Notes: a model not told the origin generated them from the sequence alone. A DNA stretch of 64,000 bases from Oceanicoccus sp. KOV_DT_Chl (GCF_900120175.1 NZ_FQLF01000001.1:310001-374000), one strand, 5' to 3'. Positions 46,110-55,341 are shown, numbered from the stretch's first letter. Made by a program: numbers and translations.

Positions 46110-46240
46110 TAAGTTGTTCGCTAATCAAAGTCAGTTGATGGCCGCAGATTTTAGCATAGGCTTAGTTTTTTAAAATGAATATCCAGTAAGAATCGATTGG
46201 TCGGGGGCAAGCTCGCTGTTTTTAGTTGGAAGTGATGAGC

Positions 46241-46714
46241 TTATAAGTCTTCAAAGTCTTCGTCGCCAAAGCTGTCATTATCATTACCATGAGCAGCATA
46301 GTCAGGGTCTTTACAGCTATTGATTTTGATTATATAGCGGCCAGAGTTCAGGATCATCATGGTTTTTATTTTGGTTCTTTGCAGTGCCGTGGTCTGCTCA
46401 TTGATTTGTAGCATTTTATTGCTGGCCTGCTGGAGTTCCTCGTCCATGACTTGTATACAGGGGTGTTTAATAAAGCCAATAGGAATTAAATGTTGCTGGT
46501 CGGGTTTGGTCATAAATATTTGGCGGGTATCTTTAAAATACATCACATCAACATCGCCATTTTGATCTAAATCTTTGGCGCACATTTGGTAAGCAAAATA
46601 GTTGTCGCAGAATAAAGTGTTAGCTGCAGCTTGATCGGGTTGTTTCGAGGTGCCAGCACAGGCGCTTAGTAAAAGGGCGCATAAGCAACAAAAAATTAGC
46701 TTGGTGTTTTGCAT
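46241..46714 (-). CDS. Small putative lipoprotein
   Basis: 157 residues from the ATG at 46714 (MQNTKLIFCCLCALLLSAC). The lipobox LLSAC places the lipidated Cys at about residue 19. The mature part has one YFAYQMCAKDLDQNGDVD segment, a coiled-coil-prone stretch (MDEELQQASNKMLQINEQTTALQ) and an acidic tail (DNDSFGDEDFEDL). I do not recognise the family. The frame is open 12 codons further upstream, but those lack a signal. Confidence 0.68.
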   Translation of the reverse strand: MQNTKLIFCCLCALLLSACAGTSKQPDQAAANTLFCDNYFAYQMCAKDLDQNGDVDVMYFKDTRQIFMTKPDQQHLIPIGFIKHPCIQVMDEELQQASNKMLQINEQTTALQRTKIKTMMILNSGRYIIKINSCKDPDYAAHGNDNDSFGDEDFEDL

Positions 46715-46940
46715 GTCGGTTGCTGCCTCCTGTAAGTGGGTATATTGCAACTAAATTATAGCGAGGGTAAATGACATTGCTGTGGCAGCATTCAAATAAT
46801 AGTTAAATTTTTTGAGTAGCTGTTTGCAGATGATAATCATACGTGATTGGGTGTAGAGCGACCACCGTAGAACTACTTATAATTGACATCAATAGATAGG
46901 TATTAAGCACAGTACTTAGGCTCATTGAAAGCCCGAACAG

Positions 46941-47333
46941 CTAGTGAATAGCCGTCGCGGCTTGGCGTTCAATCATCAGGATTTCCTGACTGATATTAAA
47001 TACCGCATCTGCTGCTTCTTCATCTTCACAGCCTTCGTGCTCAAAGCGCACCCCGAATCTAAAGCCGCTGTCAGTAATCGTGCGATTACAGATCAGGCCG
47101 TTGACCTCTGCCAGAGTGGAATCATCCGTACGAATAATCAGCGATAGAATATCGCCGATGGCAAAGTTGTGAGTAGACTCAATGCCAATACCAAAGCGAT
47201 TAAAATCGACGGTACTGATATAACCCATCTCCCATTCACTGTCTCTATTGCGCAGCGATTTGATCAATACTTTCAAATGATTGGCGGGGTAGCGGGTGTG
47301 ATGGCGGCGCTCATTGACGGCATTCATTATCAT
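46941..47333 (-). CDS. PilZ-domain protein
   Basis: 130 residues, a single PilZ domain. The RxxxR cyclic di-GMP motif is RRHHTRYP, followed by DFNRFGIGIES in place of the (D/N)xSxxG loop: the Ser position is Asn-Arg, so ligand binding may be altered. FRFGVRFEHEG closes the barrel. Cytoplasmic effector for cyclic di-GMP; it could respond to the diguanylate cyclase at 647. Confidence 0.78.
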   Translation of the reverse strand: MIMNAVNERRHHTRYPANHLKVLIKSLRNRDSEWEMGYISTVDFNRFGIGIESTHNFAIGDILSLIIRTDDSTLAEVNGLICNRTITDSGFRFGVRFEHEGCEDEEAADAVFNISQEILMIERQAATAIH

Positions 47334-47643
47334 GGTCCGTTTTACTGCTCAGAAGTAGCACTGTACCACAGTTGCTGGGGGCCTAAAATCAATCTGTACA
47401 GAATGTTGTTGGGAGGGTAGGGCGCGCTATTATGAGGTGTTCGAGGGTCAAGACTTGACCTAACTTTACATAGCAGCGCTTGAATCGTTATGGCGGTGGT
47501 CGTACCATAATCGGCATCATTTATTGGGCTAAATTTCCATAATAAAAATTGGTTTAGCGCAGTAGATAGTCAGGGCTTTTGGTTATCAATATTGCAACTC
47601 TATCTACAGCTTTAATTATAATGTCATAACGAGGTATCACCCC
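47334..47643. other. Intergenic region with a palindrome
   Basis: 310 bases with no supported gene. Contains the 15-base palindrome listed separately and the leader of the next gene. Confidence 0.55.
47446..47460. promoter_or_regulatory. Perfect palindrome GGTCAAG-A-CTTGACC
   Basis: A 7-1-7 inverted repeat about 185 bases upstream of the gene at 47644, in the size range of an operator for a dimeric regulator. No cognate regulator is adjacent. Confidence 0.4.
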
Positions 47644-48453
47644 ATGTCAGAAACCATTGAAAAGTATGTTGCAGAAGACTCTCTAGCCTATCGCCTGTGC
47701 TGGGACTCTATTAATCATATCGTAGAGCGCTTCAAAATGAAGGAGGTCACAGGTGAGGATGGTGGTGCTTATCACCCTATTATGTTTGCCCGCGGTGGCA
47801 AAGAAGTAGGTGAACAGCGTGTCTGGATGGGGCAGGACGGTGTATTTAAATTGGTTTATGTTGGTCTGGTGGCAAACCCTCCCGGTGTTGATTCACATAT
47901 GATGTTTGCGTTTACTGATAAAGATAACCCAGCGCCTCACTACACGGTAGATTCGGTTCACTTGGCGCATATGGGGCACTATGCCTATCACTGTGAAGTG
48001 ATGCCTGGTGTCGATATCGGTGCCAACCTGAATTATGTTAATCATGTGTATGAGCCACTGTCAGAGTATAACAAAGGCTTGTATGGCACCGAGGGCTTTG
48101 TTAAGTCTGAGGAGCTTGGCTTACGTCAGTGGGCCTTTATGTCGCCTTGGATGTTGGCTGGTCGTGCACCAGATGCAGAAAGCTTTGATAAGCTGTTTCA
48201 TTATATTGGTAAGTATCGTGAGCATTGGGCGCAGTTGATTGAAAACGGTATCCCACAAGATTGTTTGGAAGGCGTGGATATGTCCAAAATTGCTGATCGT
48301 GACTATCGCAATCGCTGCGCCGCCTTTAACCGTGATGTTGATCCGGTATATAACCAGTTGTTACCGCTAATGGGGCAGGAAGAAGGTGATCGTCAGATTC
48401 AGGTCCTGCGTTGTGTAGATGGTATCGAGCAAGATGGTGATTATCAGTTTTAA
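47644..48453 (+). CDS. Uncharacterised 269-residue protein
   Basis: Not recognised. Soluble, no signal peptide, rich in aromatic and acidic residues. Notable segments: FARGGKEVGEQRVWMGQDGVFK, HYTVDSVHLAHMGHYAYHCE with four His, and RDYRNRCAAFNRDVDPVYNQLLPLMG. The clustered His and conserved-looking Tyr, Trp and Arg residues suggest an enzyme or heme/metal-binding protein, but this is a guess. Good AACGAGGT site before ATG 47644 and a strong terminator after, so it is a single-gene unit. Confidence 0.75.
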   Translation: MSETIEKYVAEDSLAYRLCWDSINHIVERFKMKEVTGEDGGAYHPIMFARGGKEVGEQRVWMGQDGVFKLVYVGLVANPPGVDSHMMFAFTDKDNPAPHYTVDSVHLAHMGHYAYHCEVMPGVDIGANLNYVNHVYEPLSEYNKGLYGTEGFVKSEELGLRQWAFMSPWMLAGRAPDAESFDKLFHYIGKYREHWAQLIENGIPQDCLEGVDMSKIADRDYRNRCAAFNRDVDPVYNQLLPLMGQEEGDRQIQVLRCVDGIEQDGDYQF

Positions 48454-48474
48454 TTAAGTCCGATGTTCGGCTAA

Positions 48475-48502
48475 AGCCAGAGCTATTTAGCTCTGGCTTT
48501 TT
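48475..48502 (+). terminator. Rho-independent terminator
   Basis: AGCCAGAGC and GCTCTGGCT form a perfect 9-bp stem with a TATTTA loop, followed by TTTTT. It ends the gene at 47644. Confidence 0.9.
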
Positions 48503-48573
48503 TATTGCTGGCTTTTTTGCTGTTGAACTTTACAATTTGTGCTTACTTTAGCTAAAGCGTTGATAGCACACCC

Positions 48574-49155
48574 ATGAGTAGCGAAAACGATAAAAATTCT
48601 CCAGTAGCCATAGGCCCCTGGTGGCGAAAATCCTCTGAACTGATTTATGACAATCCCTGGATTTCACTGCGCCATGAAGAAGTAATCACACCCGCTGGCA
48701 GTGACGGCATTTATGGCAAAATTCATTTTAAGAATAGGGCGTTGGGCATTATTCCGTTAGATGAGAATTTGCAGACGGTGTTAGTTGGTCAGTACCGTTA
48801 TGCACTGGATGAATACAGCTGGGAGATTCCGATGGGTGGCGGCTCTTTCGATCAGTCGCCCTTAAGTGCTGCGCAGCGTGAGTTGCAAGAAGAGACAGGC
48901 CTTCATGGTGGTGACTGGCAGCAATTATTTAAACTGCATACGTCCAACTCCGTCACCGATGAGGAAGGCTATGTATTTTTAGCCCGCAATCTACAACCGG
49001 GTCAGCAAGCGTTGGAAGATACTGAGGGCGACTTGGTGTTAAAACAGCTGCCTTTGAAGGACGCTGTGGCGATGGTCACCCGCGGCGAAATTACCGATCT
49101 TATTTCAATTGCCGGTTTATTGGCGGTGGAAAAATTATTAAAGAGTGGTGATTAG
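48574..49155 (+). CDS. Nudix hydrolase (ADP-ribose pyrophosphatase-like)
   Basis: 193 residues. The Nudix box is clear in its second half (RELQEETGL, with the metal-binding Glu pair) but the first Glu of GX5E is Gln (Q94). Upstream VLVGQYRYALDEYSWEIPMGGG is the usual ADP-ribose/NDP-sugar hydrolase strand. It probably splits nucleotide diphosphate linkages in the cytoplasm. Five bases separate it from the next gene, so the two are likely co-transcribed. Confidence 0.86.
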   Translation: MSSENDKNSPVAIGPWWRKSSELIYDNPWISLRHEEVITPAGSDGIYGKIHFKNRALGIIPLDENLQTVLVGQYRYALDEYSWEIPMGGGSFDQSPLSAAQRELQEETGLHGGDWQQLFKLHTSNSVTDEEGYVFLARNLQPGQQALEDTEGDLVLKQLPLKDAVAMVTRGEITDLISIAGLLAVEKLLKSGD

Positions 49156-49160
49156 TTTTC

Positions 49161-49898
49161 ATGGCTGCCCTTAATCTGAACGACAATGAAGTGCATATCT
49201 GGCGTACCGATATCCAATCAGTGCCGCCAGTACTATTGCCTGAATTTTTATCGATCATGTCCTTGGAGGAGCGCGAACGTAATCAGCGTTTCAAATTTGA
49301 GCAGGGGCGTTTTGATCACGCGTTAACTCGCGCATTGGTGCGTACGGTTTTATCCCGGTACTGCCAGCGCCAGCCTGAGGAATGGCGTTTTACCCAAGGT
49401 GAGCATGGCAAACCGGAGTTAGTGGATGCGCCAGTGGCGCTGGAATTTAACCTCAGTCACAGCTGTCGTTTTATTGTTTGTGCGGTCAGCAAACAGATGA
49501 AAATTGGAGTGGATGTTGAGCATACTGAGAGAAAAAATAGTCTGTCCTCGATAGCTGACCGGTTTTTTTCTGAGCAGGAAGTCAAAGATTTATTCGCATT
49601 GCCCGCGGCGGAACAAAGTAGCCGTTTTTTTGATTACTGGACGCTAAAAGAAGCTTATATGAAGGCGCGTGGAGAGGGGATTTCTCTGGGGCTGGGGAAT
49701 TTCGGTTTTAGTTTTAACAATGAGGAGATAGCCATCGCCATGGCACCCATACTGAAGGATAACCCCGCCGATTGGTATTTTGAATTATCCAGCCCCAGTC
49801 CTGATCAGCGTATGGCACTGGCGGTTAAAATCGCTGGCTTACCACAGCCTCTGGATATCCAGCGGTTTGACGTTATCCCGCTATTAACAGCAGGTTAA
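49161..49898 (+). CDS. 4'-phosphopantetheinyl transferase (Sfp type)
   Basis: 245 residues. Moves the phosphopantetheine arm of CoA to a Ser of carrier proteins. Key blocks: FNLSHSCRFIVCAV, IGVDVEH (metal Asp and Glu), FFSEQEV and WTLKEAYMKARGEGISLGL. Sfp-type length and the GVDVE motif mark the broad-range class used for polyketide, peptide or fatty acid synthases rather than AcpS. No carrier-protein synthase is in the window. Likely in operon with the Nudix gene. Confidence 0.9.
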   Translation: MAALNLNDNEVHIWRTDIQSVPPVLLPEFLSIMSLEERERNQRFKFEQGRFDHALTRALVRTVLSRYCQRQPEEWRFTQGEHGKPELVDAPVALEFNLSHSCRFIVCAVSKQMKIGVDVEHTERKNSLSSIADRFFSEQEVKDLFALPAAEQSSRFFDYWTLKEAYMKARGEGISLGLGNFGFSFNNEEIAIAMAPILKDNPADWYFELSSPSPDQRMALAVKIAGLPQPLDIQRFDVIPLLTAG

Positions 49899-49917
49899 CG
49901 GTGTTACTCCGGCGAAT

Positions 49918-50718
49918 TTAAATGCCTTTTAAGAACGGTTGTATTGTTTGCAGAACACCCTTAAAACATTTTGGGTTGCCGGCAACGATGTTGCCTGATT
50001 CCATATAGCCGTTGCCGCCCCGAAAGTCTGAAACCAAGCCGCCGGATTCGCGAATTAATAATACCCCCGCAGCGATATCCCATTGGTTCAGGCTAATTTC
50101 CCAAAACGCATCCAGTCGGCCGGCAGCAACATACGCTAAATCCAGTGAAGCGGCGCCAGCGCGACGAATACCGGCGGTTTGTTTGGCGACGGCGGCCATG
50201 CTTTCGGTGTAGGCCGGGATATGATCTTCACTACGGGATTTATAAGGGATACCAGTGCCAATTAATGCGCCGTCGAGAGATTTACGGTTGCTGACACGCA
50301 TTCTGCGGCCATTAAGCTGGGCACCTTTGCCACGGCTGGCGGTAAATTCTTCCCGCCGTATGGGGTCGAGAATCACAGCATGTTCCAGTTGCCCTTTGTA
50401 TAGGCAAGCGATTGAAATAGCGAAGTGGGGGATACCGCGAATAAAGTTCGTGGTGCCATCAATCGGATCGATCACCCACTGGTAATCACTGTCGGCATTG
50501 CCTTGACGGCCACCTTCTTCGCCCAGAAAGCCATGATCAGGGTGGGCTTTGGAGATATGGTAAATCACTTCCTTTTCTGCAGCCTGATCGACTTCAGTGA
50601 CAAAGTCGTTAGCACTTTTTTCCTTTACCTCCAGGGTATCCAGCTGATCAGTGGCGCGGGCAACAATTTCGCCAGCCTGGCGCGCAGCACGGAGGGCAAT
50701 ATTTAGCATGGGTTCCAT
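49918..50718 (-). CDS. suhB: Inositol-1-monophosphatase SuhB
   Basis: 266 residues. Metal-site motifs GEEGG, DPIDGTTNFIRGIPHFAIS and WDIAAGVLLIRESGG are intact. The enzyme dephosphorylates inositol monophosphate and, in gammaproteobacteria, also binds RNA polymerase complexes during rRNA antitermination. In related genomes suhB stands divergent from trmJ; here trmJ is 7 kb away, with the third ATP-grasp module and the MgtE operon lying between. Confidence 0.93.
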   Translation of the reverse strand: MEPMLNIALRAARQAGEIVARATDQLDTLEVKEKSANDFVTEVDQAAEKEVIYHISKAHPDHGFLGEEGGRQGNADSDYQWVIDPIDGTTNFIRGIPHFAISIACLYKGQLEHAVILDPIRREEFTASRGKGAQLNGRRMRVSNRKSLDGALIGTGIPYKSRSEDHIPAYTESMAAVAKQTAGIRRAGAASLDLAYVAAGRLDAFWEISLNQWDIAAGVLLIRESGGLVSDFRGGNGYMESGNIVAGNPKCFKGVLQTIQPFLKGI

Positions 50719-50969
50719 TGGGTAGACCTTATCGATTGAGCTGGATTTAGTGGCGGCGGATTATAGCAGCAACGGGATAAATAGTGCTAACGCTGAGGTT
50801 GGCTTTCCCTTGAGTGGATAGTGCTCATTTGAAGTATATCTAGAACCTTGGTAGCGCAAAGGGCTACTAAGGCTCTGTCATTAAAGGGCTGCACACTTGA
50901 TTTGGCTTGATCCATTGGTCATGAGACACATGACAGCGCCGCTGCCGTTCTGCTGAGCCAAGTCTCAAA

Positions 50970-51911
50970 TCAAGTTTTATGCAGTGTTTCAGGGTGTAAC
51001 CAGGTGGAATAAATCACCCCGTGAATGCTACCTAATTCGGCTTGCAGGTCATCAATATACTGATGCAGTTTGATGCCTTCCAGTGCGCTTAAATCGACGG
51101 TGCGCAGGCGTTTTGAGATGGTTTTTATCACACCTAGGGTTTTGTCGTGGTGATCCAAACGCTGCACACAGGATTCAAGTTCCGCTAAATTAAATGCGGT
51201 TGAACGCGGGAATACCTCACTTTTTAGTAAGAAATCCAGTACCGCTTCAGGTTTCACTTTTTGTGAAGTATCGAGCCGGTACATTTGATAAGCACTGAGC
51301 GAACGCAGAATACTGATCCATAACACATTGCGATAGGGTTCAATTTCTTCGCGGGCGCCGCTGAGTGATGCCGAGCCTGCATCAACGATACGTGTAGTCA
51401 TATCTGCTTGTTCAAGATTGCTACCCAGACGGATAAATTGGTAGGCATCGCCATGATTCATTGTGGTGGCTAACAGCCCGGTAATTTGCTGGCAGGACAT
51501 AATGATATCGTTGAGTACTTTGTGTCGGCTACTGCGGGATAAATACATACCGGAACGTTTCGATACACTTAAATACAGTGCGTTGACGCACTCCCAGGTT
51601 TCGCTGGGTAAGACTTCGCGGGTGGTTCGCATATTTTCGCGCGCACTGGCGATTGTGCTAATCACTGAACCTTGATGGCTTCGATCACTGAAAATAAAGG
51701 AGATAATATTTTTTTCAGTGGCCTCCTTTTGCGTTGCTTTAAATTCTTCATGGATACCCAGCATATCGACCAGCAAACTCCAGTCTGGTTGAATGTTTTT
51801 GGGCAGATCAAGAATCAGTTGATGGCGCACTAGCATTAAGCGGGCAATATTTTCTGTGCGTTCAACGTAGCGGGCAAACCAATAAACACGTTCTGCAGTT
51901 TGGGATAACAT
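50970..51911 (-). CDS. Alpha-E domain protein, module C
   Basis: 313 residues. MLSQTAERVYWFARYVERTENIARL, NMRTTREVLPSETWECVNALY, AYQFIRLGSNLEQADMTTRI and FPRSTAFNLAEL line up with the alpha-E protein at 36528, so it is a paralogue. Last gene of a three-gene minus-strand operon; its ATG immediately follows the TAA of the ATP-grasp gene. Function unknown, always tied to that partner. Confidence 0.92.
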   Translation of the reverse strand: MLSQTAERVYWFARYVERTENIARLMLVRHQLILDLPKNIQPDWSLLVDMLGIHEEFKATQKEATEKNIISFIFSDRSHQGSVISTIASARENMRTTREVLPSETWECVNALYLSVSKRSGMYLSRSSRHKVLNDIIMSCQQITGLLATTMNHGDAYQFIRLGSNLEQADMTTRIVDAGSASLSGAREEIEPYRNVLWISILRSLSAYQMYRLDTSQKVKPEAVLDFLLKSEVFPRSTAFNLAELESCVQRLDHHDKTLGVIKTISKRLRTVDLSALEGIKLHQYIDDLQAELGSIHGVIYSTWLHPETLHKT

Positions 51912-53420
51912 TTATTTGCCCTCCGTTTCGACGATCCAGGTGTCTTTACTACCACCGCCCTGGGATGAGTTAACCACCAGTGAACCTTTGCGCAATGCCA
52001 CCCGTGTTAGTCCGCCGGGCGTTACATAGGATGAGTCGCCTTGCAAAATAAAGGGGCGTAAATCCAGATGTCGCGGTTCAATTTTTCCATTGCAGAGGGT
52101 GGGGGCTGTGCTTAATTTTAAGGCGGGCTGTGCCATATAGTTCCTGGGATTTTTCTTAATCAGCGCGGCAAATTGCTCGCGTTCTTTTTTGGTTGAAGCG
52201 GGACCAACTAGCATGCCATAACCGCCCGATTCGTTAGCGGGTTTAACCACCATAGTTTCGAGGTTGTCCAGCACATGTTCGCGCTCTTTGTCGTTGACAC
52301 ATAAATAGGAAGGCACATTCGGTAAGATCGGCTCTTCGCCCAAATAGTATTTAATAATAGCAGGTACATAGGTGTAGATAATTTTGTCGTCGGCGACACC
52401 CGCACCAGGGGCGTTGGCGAGTGCAACATTGCCTTTTGCCCAGGCACGAAATAAACCGGGAGTGCCGACACAGGAATCCGGGTTGAACACTTCAGGGTCG
52501 AGAAATTCGTCATTAATACGACGATAAATAACATCAACACGTTCTAGCCCTTTAATTGTTTTCATATAGACGCAATCGTCTTTGCCCACAGTCAAGTTGC
52601 TGCCACTGACCAGTTCTGCACCCATACGCTGGGCTAAATAGGCGTGTTCAAAATAGGCTGAGTTATAAATCCCCGGGGTAAGCACTGCAATTTCAGGATT
52701 TTCAACTTTATTGGGGCTAAGTGAGGTGAGCATATCGAAAAGTTGTGAGGGATAATCATCAACCGGCAGGATGCTGTGCTTATTAAAGAGTTGTGGCAGT
52801 ACCCGCTTGGTCACCGCGCGGTTTTCAAGCATATAGGATACGCCCGATGGTACTCGTAGGTTATCCTCCAGGACATAGACGGTGCCATTATCATCACGCA
52901 CCAGATCCGAGCCGCAAATATTGGCCCAAACCCCGTGTCGCGGTTTGATTCCCATACACGCTTTTAAAAAATCTTTGGAGCCGAGAATAAGTTCTGAGGG
53001 AACGATTTTGTCCTTAAAGATTTTTTGCTCATTGTAGACGTCATTGATAAACATATTCAGGGCGGTAACCCGTTGCACCAATCCCTTTTCGACATTTACC
53101 CACTCTGACTTTGGAATGATTCGAGGAATAATATCCATTGGCCAGGCGCGATCAATATTTTCGCCTTCGCTGTAAATAGTAAAACTGATCCCCATTTCCT
53201 GAATAACGAGATCGGTGGCTTTTTGTCTGGCGACTAGATTCGATTCCGAAATCTTTTTCACATAAGAAAAAATACCTTTACCTGCGGGACGAGGTTTGTT
53301 CTTGGCAGCGATTAGCTCATCGTAAAAAATACCCGGGTCATAATTGGACCAATCAAATGATGGCCGTTTGGTTTTGGCGGTTTTATTCGCGGTAGGCTGT
53401 TTGGTTTTTGGAGACGCCAT
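51912..53420 (-). CDS. Circularly permuted ATP-grasp protein, module C
   Basis: 502 residues, intact. Same block order as module [118 protein letters not shown] and [14 protein letters not shown]. The first 30 residues are Lys/Pro/Thr-rich and probably flexible (a short basic tail absent from module A). It serves as the reference that exposes the two lost bases in module A. Predicted ATP-dependent amide ligase of unknown substrate. Confidence 0.93.
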   Translation of the reverse strand: MASPKTKQPTANKTAKTKRPSFDWSNYDPGIFYDELIAAKNKPRPAGKGIFSYVKKISESNLVARQKATDLVIQEMGISFTIYSEGENIDRAWPMDIIPRIIPKSEWVNVEKGLVQRVTALNMFINDVYNEQKIFKDKIVPSELILGSKDFLKACMGIKPRHGVWANICGSDLVRDDNGTVYVLEDNLRVPSGVSYMLENRAVTKRVLPQLFNKHSILPVDDYPSQLFDMLTSLSPNKVENPEIAVLTPGIYNSAYFEHAYLAQRMGAELVSGSNLTVGKDDCVYMKTIKGLERVDVIYRRINDEFLDPEVFNPDSCVGTPGLFRAWAKGNVALANAPGAGVADDKIIYTYVPAIIKYYLGEEPILPNVPSYLCVNDKEREHVLDNLETMVVKPANESGGYGMLVGPASTKKEREQFAALIKKNPRNYMAQPALKLSTAPTLCNGKIEPRHLDLRPFILQGDSSYVTPGGLTRVALRKGSLVVNSSQGGGSKDTWIVETEGK

Positions 53421-53433
53421 GTTTTTTTATCCG

Positions 53434-54294
53434 TTAGCTGAGTCGAGTGACAGAGTTATTAAAAAATAATTGAGTTGCTCCGGGGCCTTTATTGCCACTA
53501 ACCGGGGCAGCGGATGCTGGCTCACGCGTACAGCATAATGGAATATAGCCTTCACCAGTTAATTGCGCTGAAGTTGGATCAATGCCAATCCAGCCTGCAC
53601 CCGGGATAAATACTTCGGTCCAGGCATGTAAATCAGTACTGTCTTGAGAAAAATTATTGTCGGCAGCGGCTAGCTGAATAGAGTAACCGGAGACGAATCG
53701 CGCTGCTACACCCAAGTGCCGAAAGCTCTGCACCAATAGCCAGGCTGAATCCCGGCAGGAGCCGCTGCCAATACTCAGGCTGGTTTCACAACTCTGTACG
53801 CCTTGCTCCAATCGTTCAACATAGCTGATTCTGTTCAGTAATGCTTGGCTGACGTATAGCAAAAAATCGACAATGCCAATATTACTGGTGCTTAAACTGT
53901 TCAGGAACTGCTGCATTTCGGCGCCAGCTGCTTGCACGTTTAAATAAGGTGCCAAGTCCTGAGCCATCTCAGCGGAGTAAACCAGTGGCCACAGGCTGGC
54001 ATCGTCATCGATAAAGAAGTCAAAAGGGTTAATGGTTTGAATGTTAGCAATGATATCCACTTCGATGGAGAATTCACTAATCAGTTGGGAAAACATTACT
54101 CTAAGAATATGGTTGTTGAAGGCATCCTGCTGCCAGTATTGCAGGTGTTCAGCGGGGCTAATATTAAGATGGTAGTGCTGGATTTCAGTTCGGCAATGCG
54201 GTGCGGGGCGCAATCGAATAAGTTGCGGAAACAGCAGTACGGGGTCGCTGTATCGGTAATCAGTGCTGTGCTTGAGTGCTACGCGGATGGACAT
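53434..54294 (-). CDS. Transglutaminase family protein, module C
   Basis: 286 residues. N-terminal BTLCP part (SIRVALKHSTDYRYSDPV, LIRLRPAPHCRTEIQHYH) and a core with C180 in GSGSCRDSAWLL, H223 in TDLHAWTEVF and D239 in GIDPTSAQ. It parallels the first 280 residues of the 1119-residue protein at 37516 but ends where DUF2126 would begin. First gene of the minus-strand operon; 13 bases ahead of the ATP-grasp gene. A truncation after duplication, or an ancestral short form, would explain it. Confidence 0.92.
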   Translation of the reverse strand: MSIRVALKHSTDYRYSDPVLLFPQLIRLRPAPHCRTEIQHYHLNISPAEHLQYWQQDAFNNHILRVMFSQLISEFSIEVDIIANIQTINPFDFFIDDDASLWPLVYSAEMAQDLAPYLNVQAAGAEMQQFLNSLSTSNIGIVDFLLYVSQALLNRISYVERLEQGVQSCETSLSIGSGSCRDSAWLLVQSFRHLGVAARFVSGYSIQLAAADNNFSQDSTDLHAWTEVFIPGAGWIGIDPTSAQLTGEGYIPLCCTREPASAAPVSGNKGPGATQLFFNNSVTRLS

Positions 54295-54588
54295 TTATGC
54301 TCTCTAGTGGCGCAAGCCCAGATGGGCGTTAGTGTTCATTATAGGCTGAGTAATGACTTTATATTGGATAAATCCGTATTAAAGTTATAAGTTTGCCATT
54401 CTTTATGGGTAAATTTCGTTAGTCGTTTAGTTCGTTACCTTTACTAAGTGCTTGTTGTTTTTGCTATTGCGGTCGCTTTTATATTCACTAGCCAAAGCGG
54501 GCACGGTTCGACTACTCTATGCTGACTTAAAGCTGCGTGAGTTGCTAGCAAATGCAGCGTATTTCTAGACTCCTGGGGATTTTTGTTG

Positions 54589-55341
54589 ATGAATACTTCT
54601 TACCTTAATCAATACCCGGAGATTATTGCGATCTGCGTTGCAGTGTTTGGCTTTGTGGCTGCGGGTGTGGTTGCTGGCTGGTTTGAGACATTATTAAACC
54701 TGCTCGACCGCGGGGTGCGTAGTATCTCGCCACTGCGTGCAGATCAACTGGCCACCGCAACACCGCGCGGCGTGATTTCGAAAGTAGTGTACTACGCTAC
54801 ACTGATTTTCTTTTTGCTGTTGGCTATCCGCATTCTCGGTATTTTGGCGCTGAGTGAATGGCTGGATGTGGTGCTAAGTTTTATCCCGCAAATTTTACTG
54901 GGCGGCTTTATTATTATTGCCGGTTATTTGTTGGGGCTGTTGGTCTATAGCGTGGTGAGCAATTTATTGCACCCGGGCCAAAGTAAATTACTGCCTCGGT
55001 TAGCACAATCCATTGTGGTGATTACCGCGGTGATGACGGGTTTAGAGCAAATGAATATTGATGTTTCATTTGTTACCAACGTCATTGTTATCCTGTTGGC
55101 TACCAGTCTTGGTGGTTTGTCACTGGCCTTTGCCATGGGTTCAAAAAATCTGGTCGCTAATCTGGTTGCGCGTCGCGGACTGGCGCATTTATCGGTGGGG
55201 GATACTATTGAGGTGGGCGACGCGCGTGGTGTCATTATTGAATTTACCGCCACCGGTGTGGCTTTGGAGTGTGAGGCTGGTGTCACTCACATACCGGCTG
55301 CGCGTTTTCTTGAAGCCGATGTCACGGTGATAAAATCATGA
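54589..55341 (+). CDS. MscS-like small mechanosensitive channel family protein
   Basis: 250 residues from ATG 54589. Four membrane helices: IIAICVAVFGFVAAGVVAG, VVYYATLIFFLLLAIRILGI, IPQILLGGFIIIAGYLLGLLVYSV (TM_helix repeat type) and VTNVIVILLATSLGGLSLAFAMG. They are followed by a short beta domain (VGDTIEVGDARGVIIEFTATGVALE) like the MscS middle domain. The large MscS C-terminal chamber is missing. It overlaps the next gene by four bases, tying it to the MgtE genes, which suggests a role in ion homeostasis. Confidence 0.82.
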   Translation: MNTSYLNQYPEIIAICVAVFGFVAAGVVAGWFETLLNLLDRGVRSISPLRADQLATATPRGVISKVVYYATLIFFLLLAIRILGILALSEWLDVVLSFIPQILLGGFIIIAGYLLGLLVYSVVSNLLHPGQSKLLPRLAQSIVVITAVMTGLEQMNIDVSFVTNVIVILLATSLGGLSLAFAMGSKNLVANLVARRGLAHLSVGDTIEVGDARGVIIEFTATGVALECEAGVTHIPAARFLEADVTVIKS

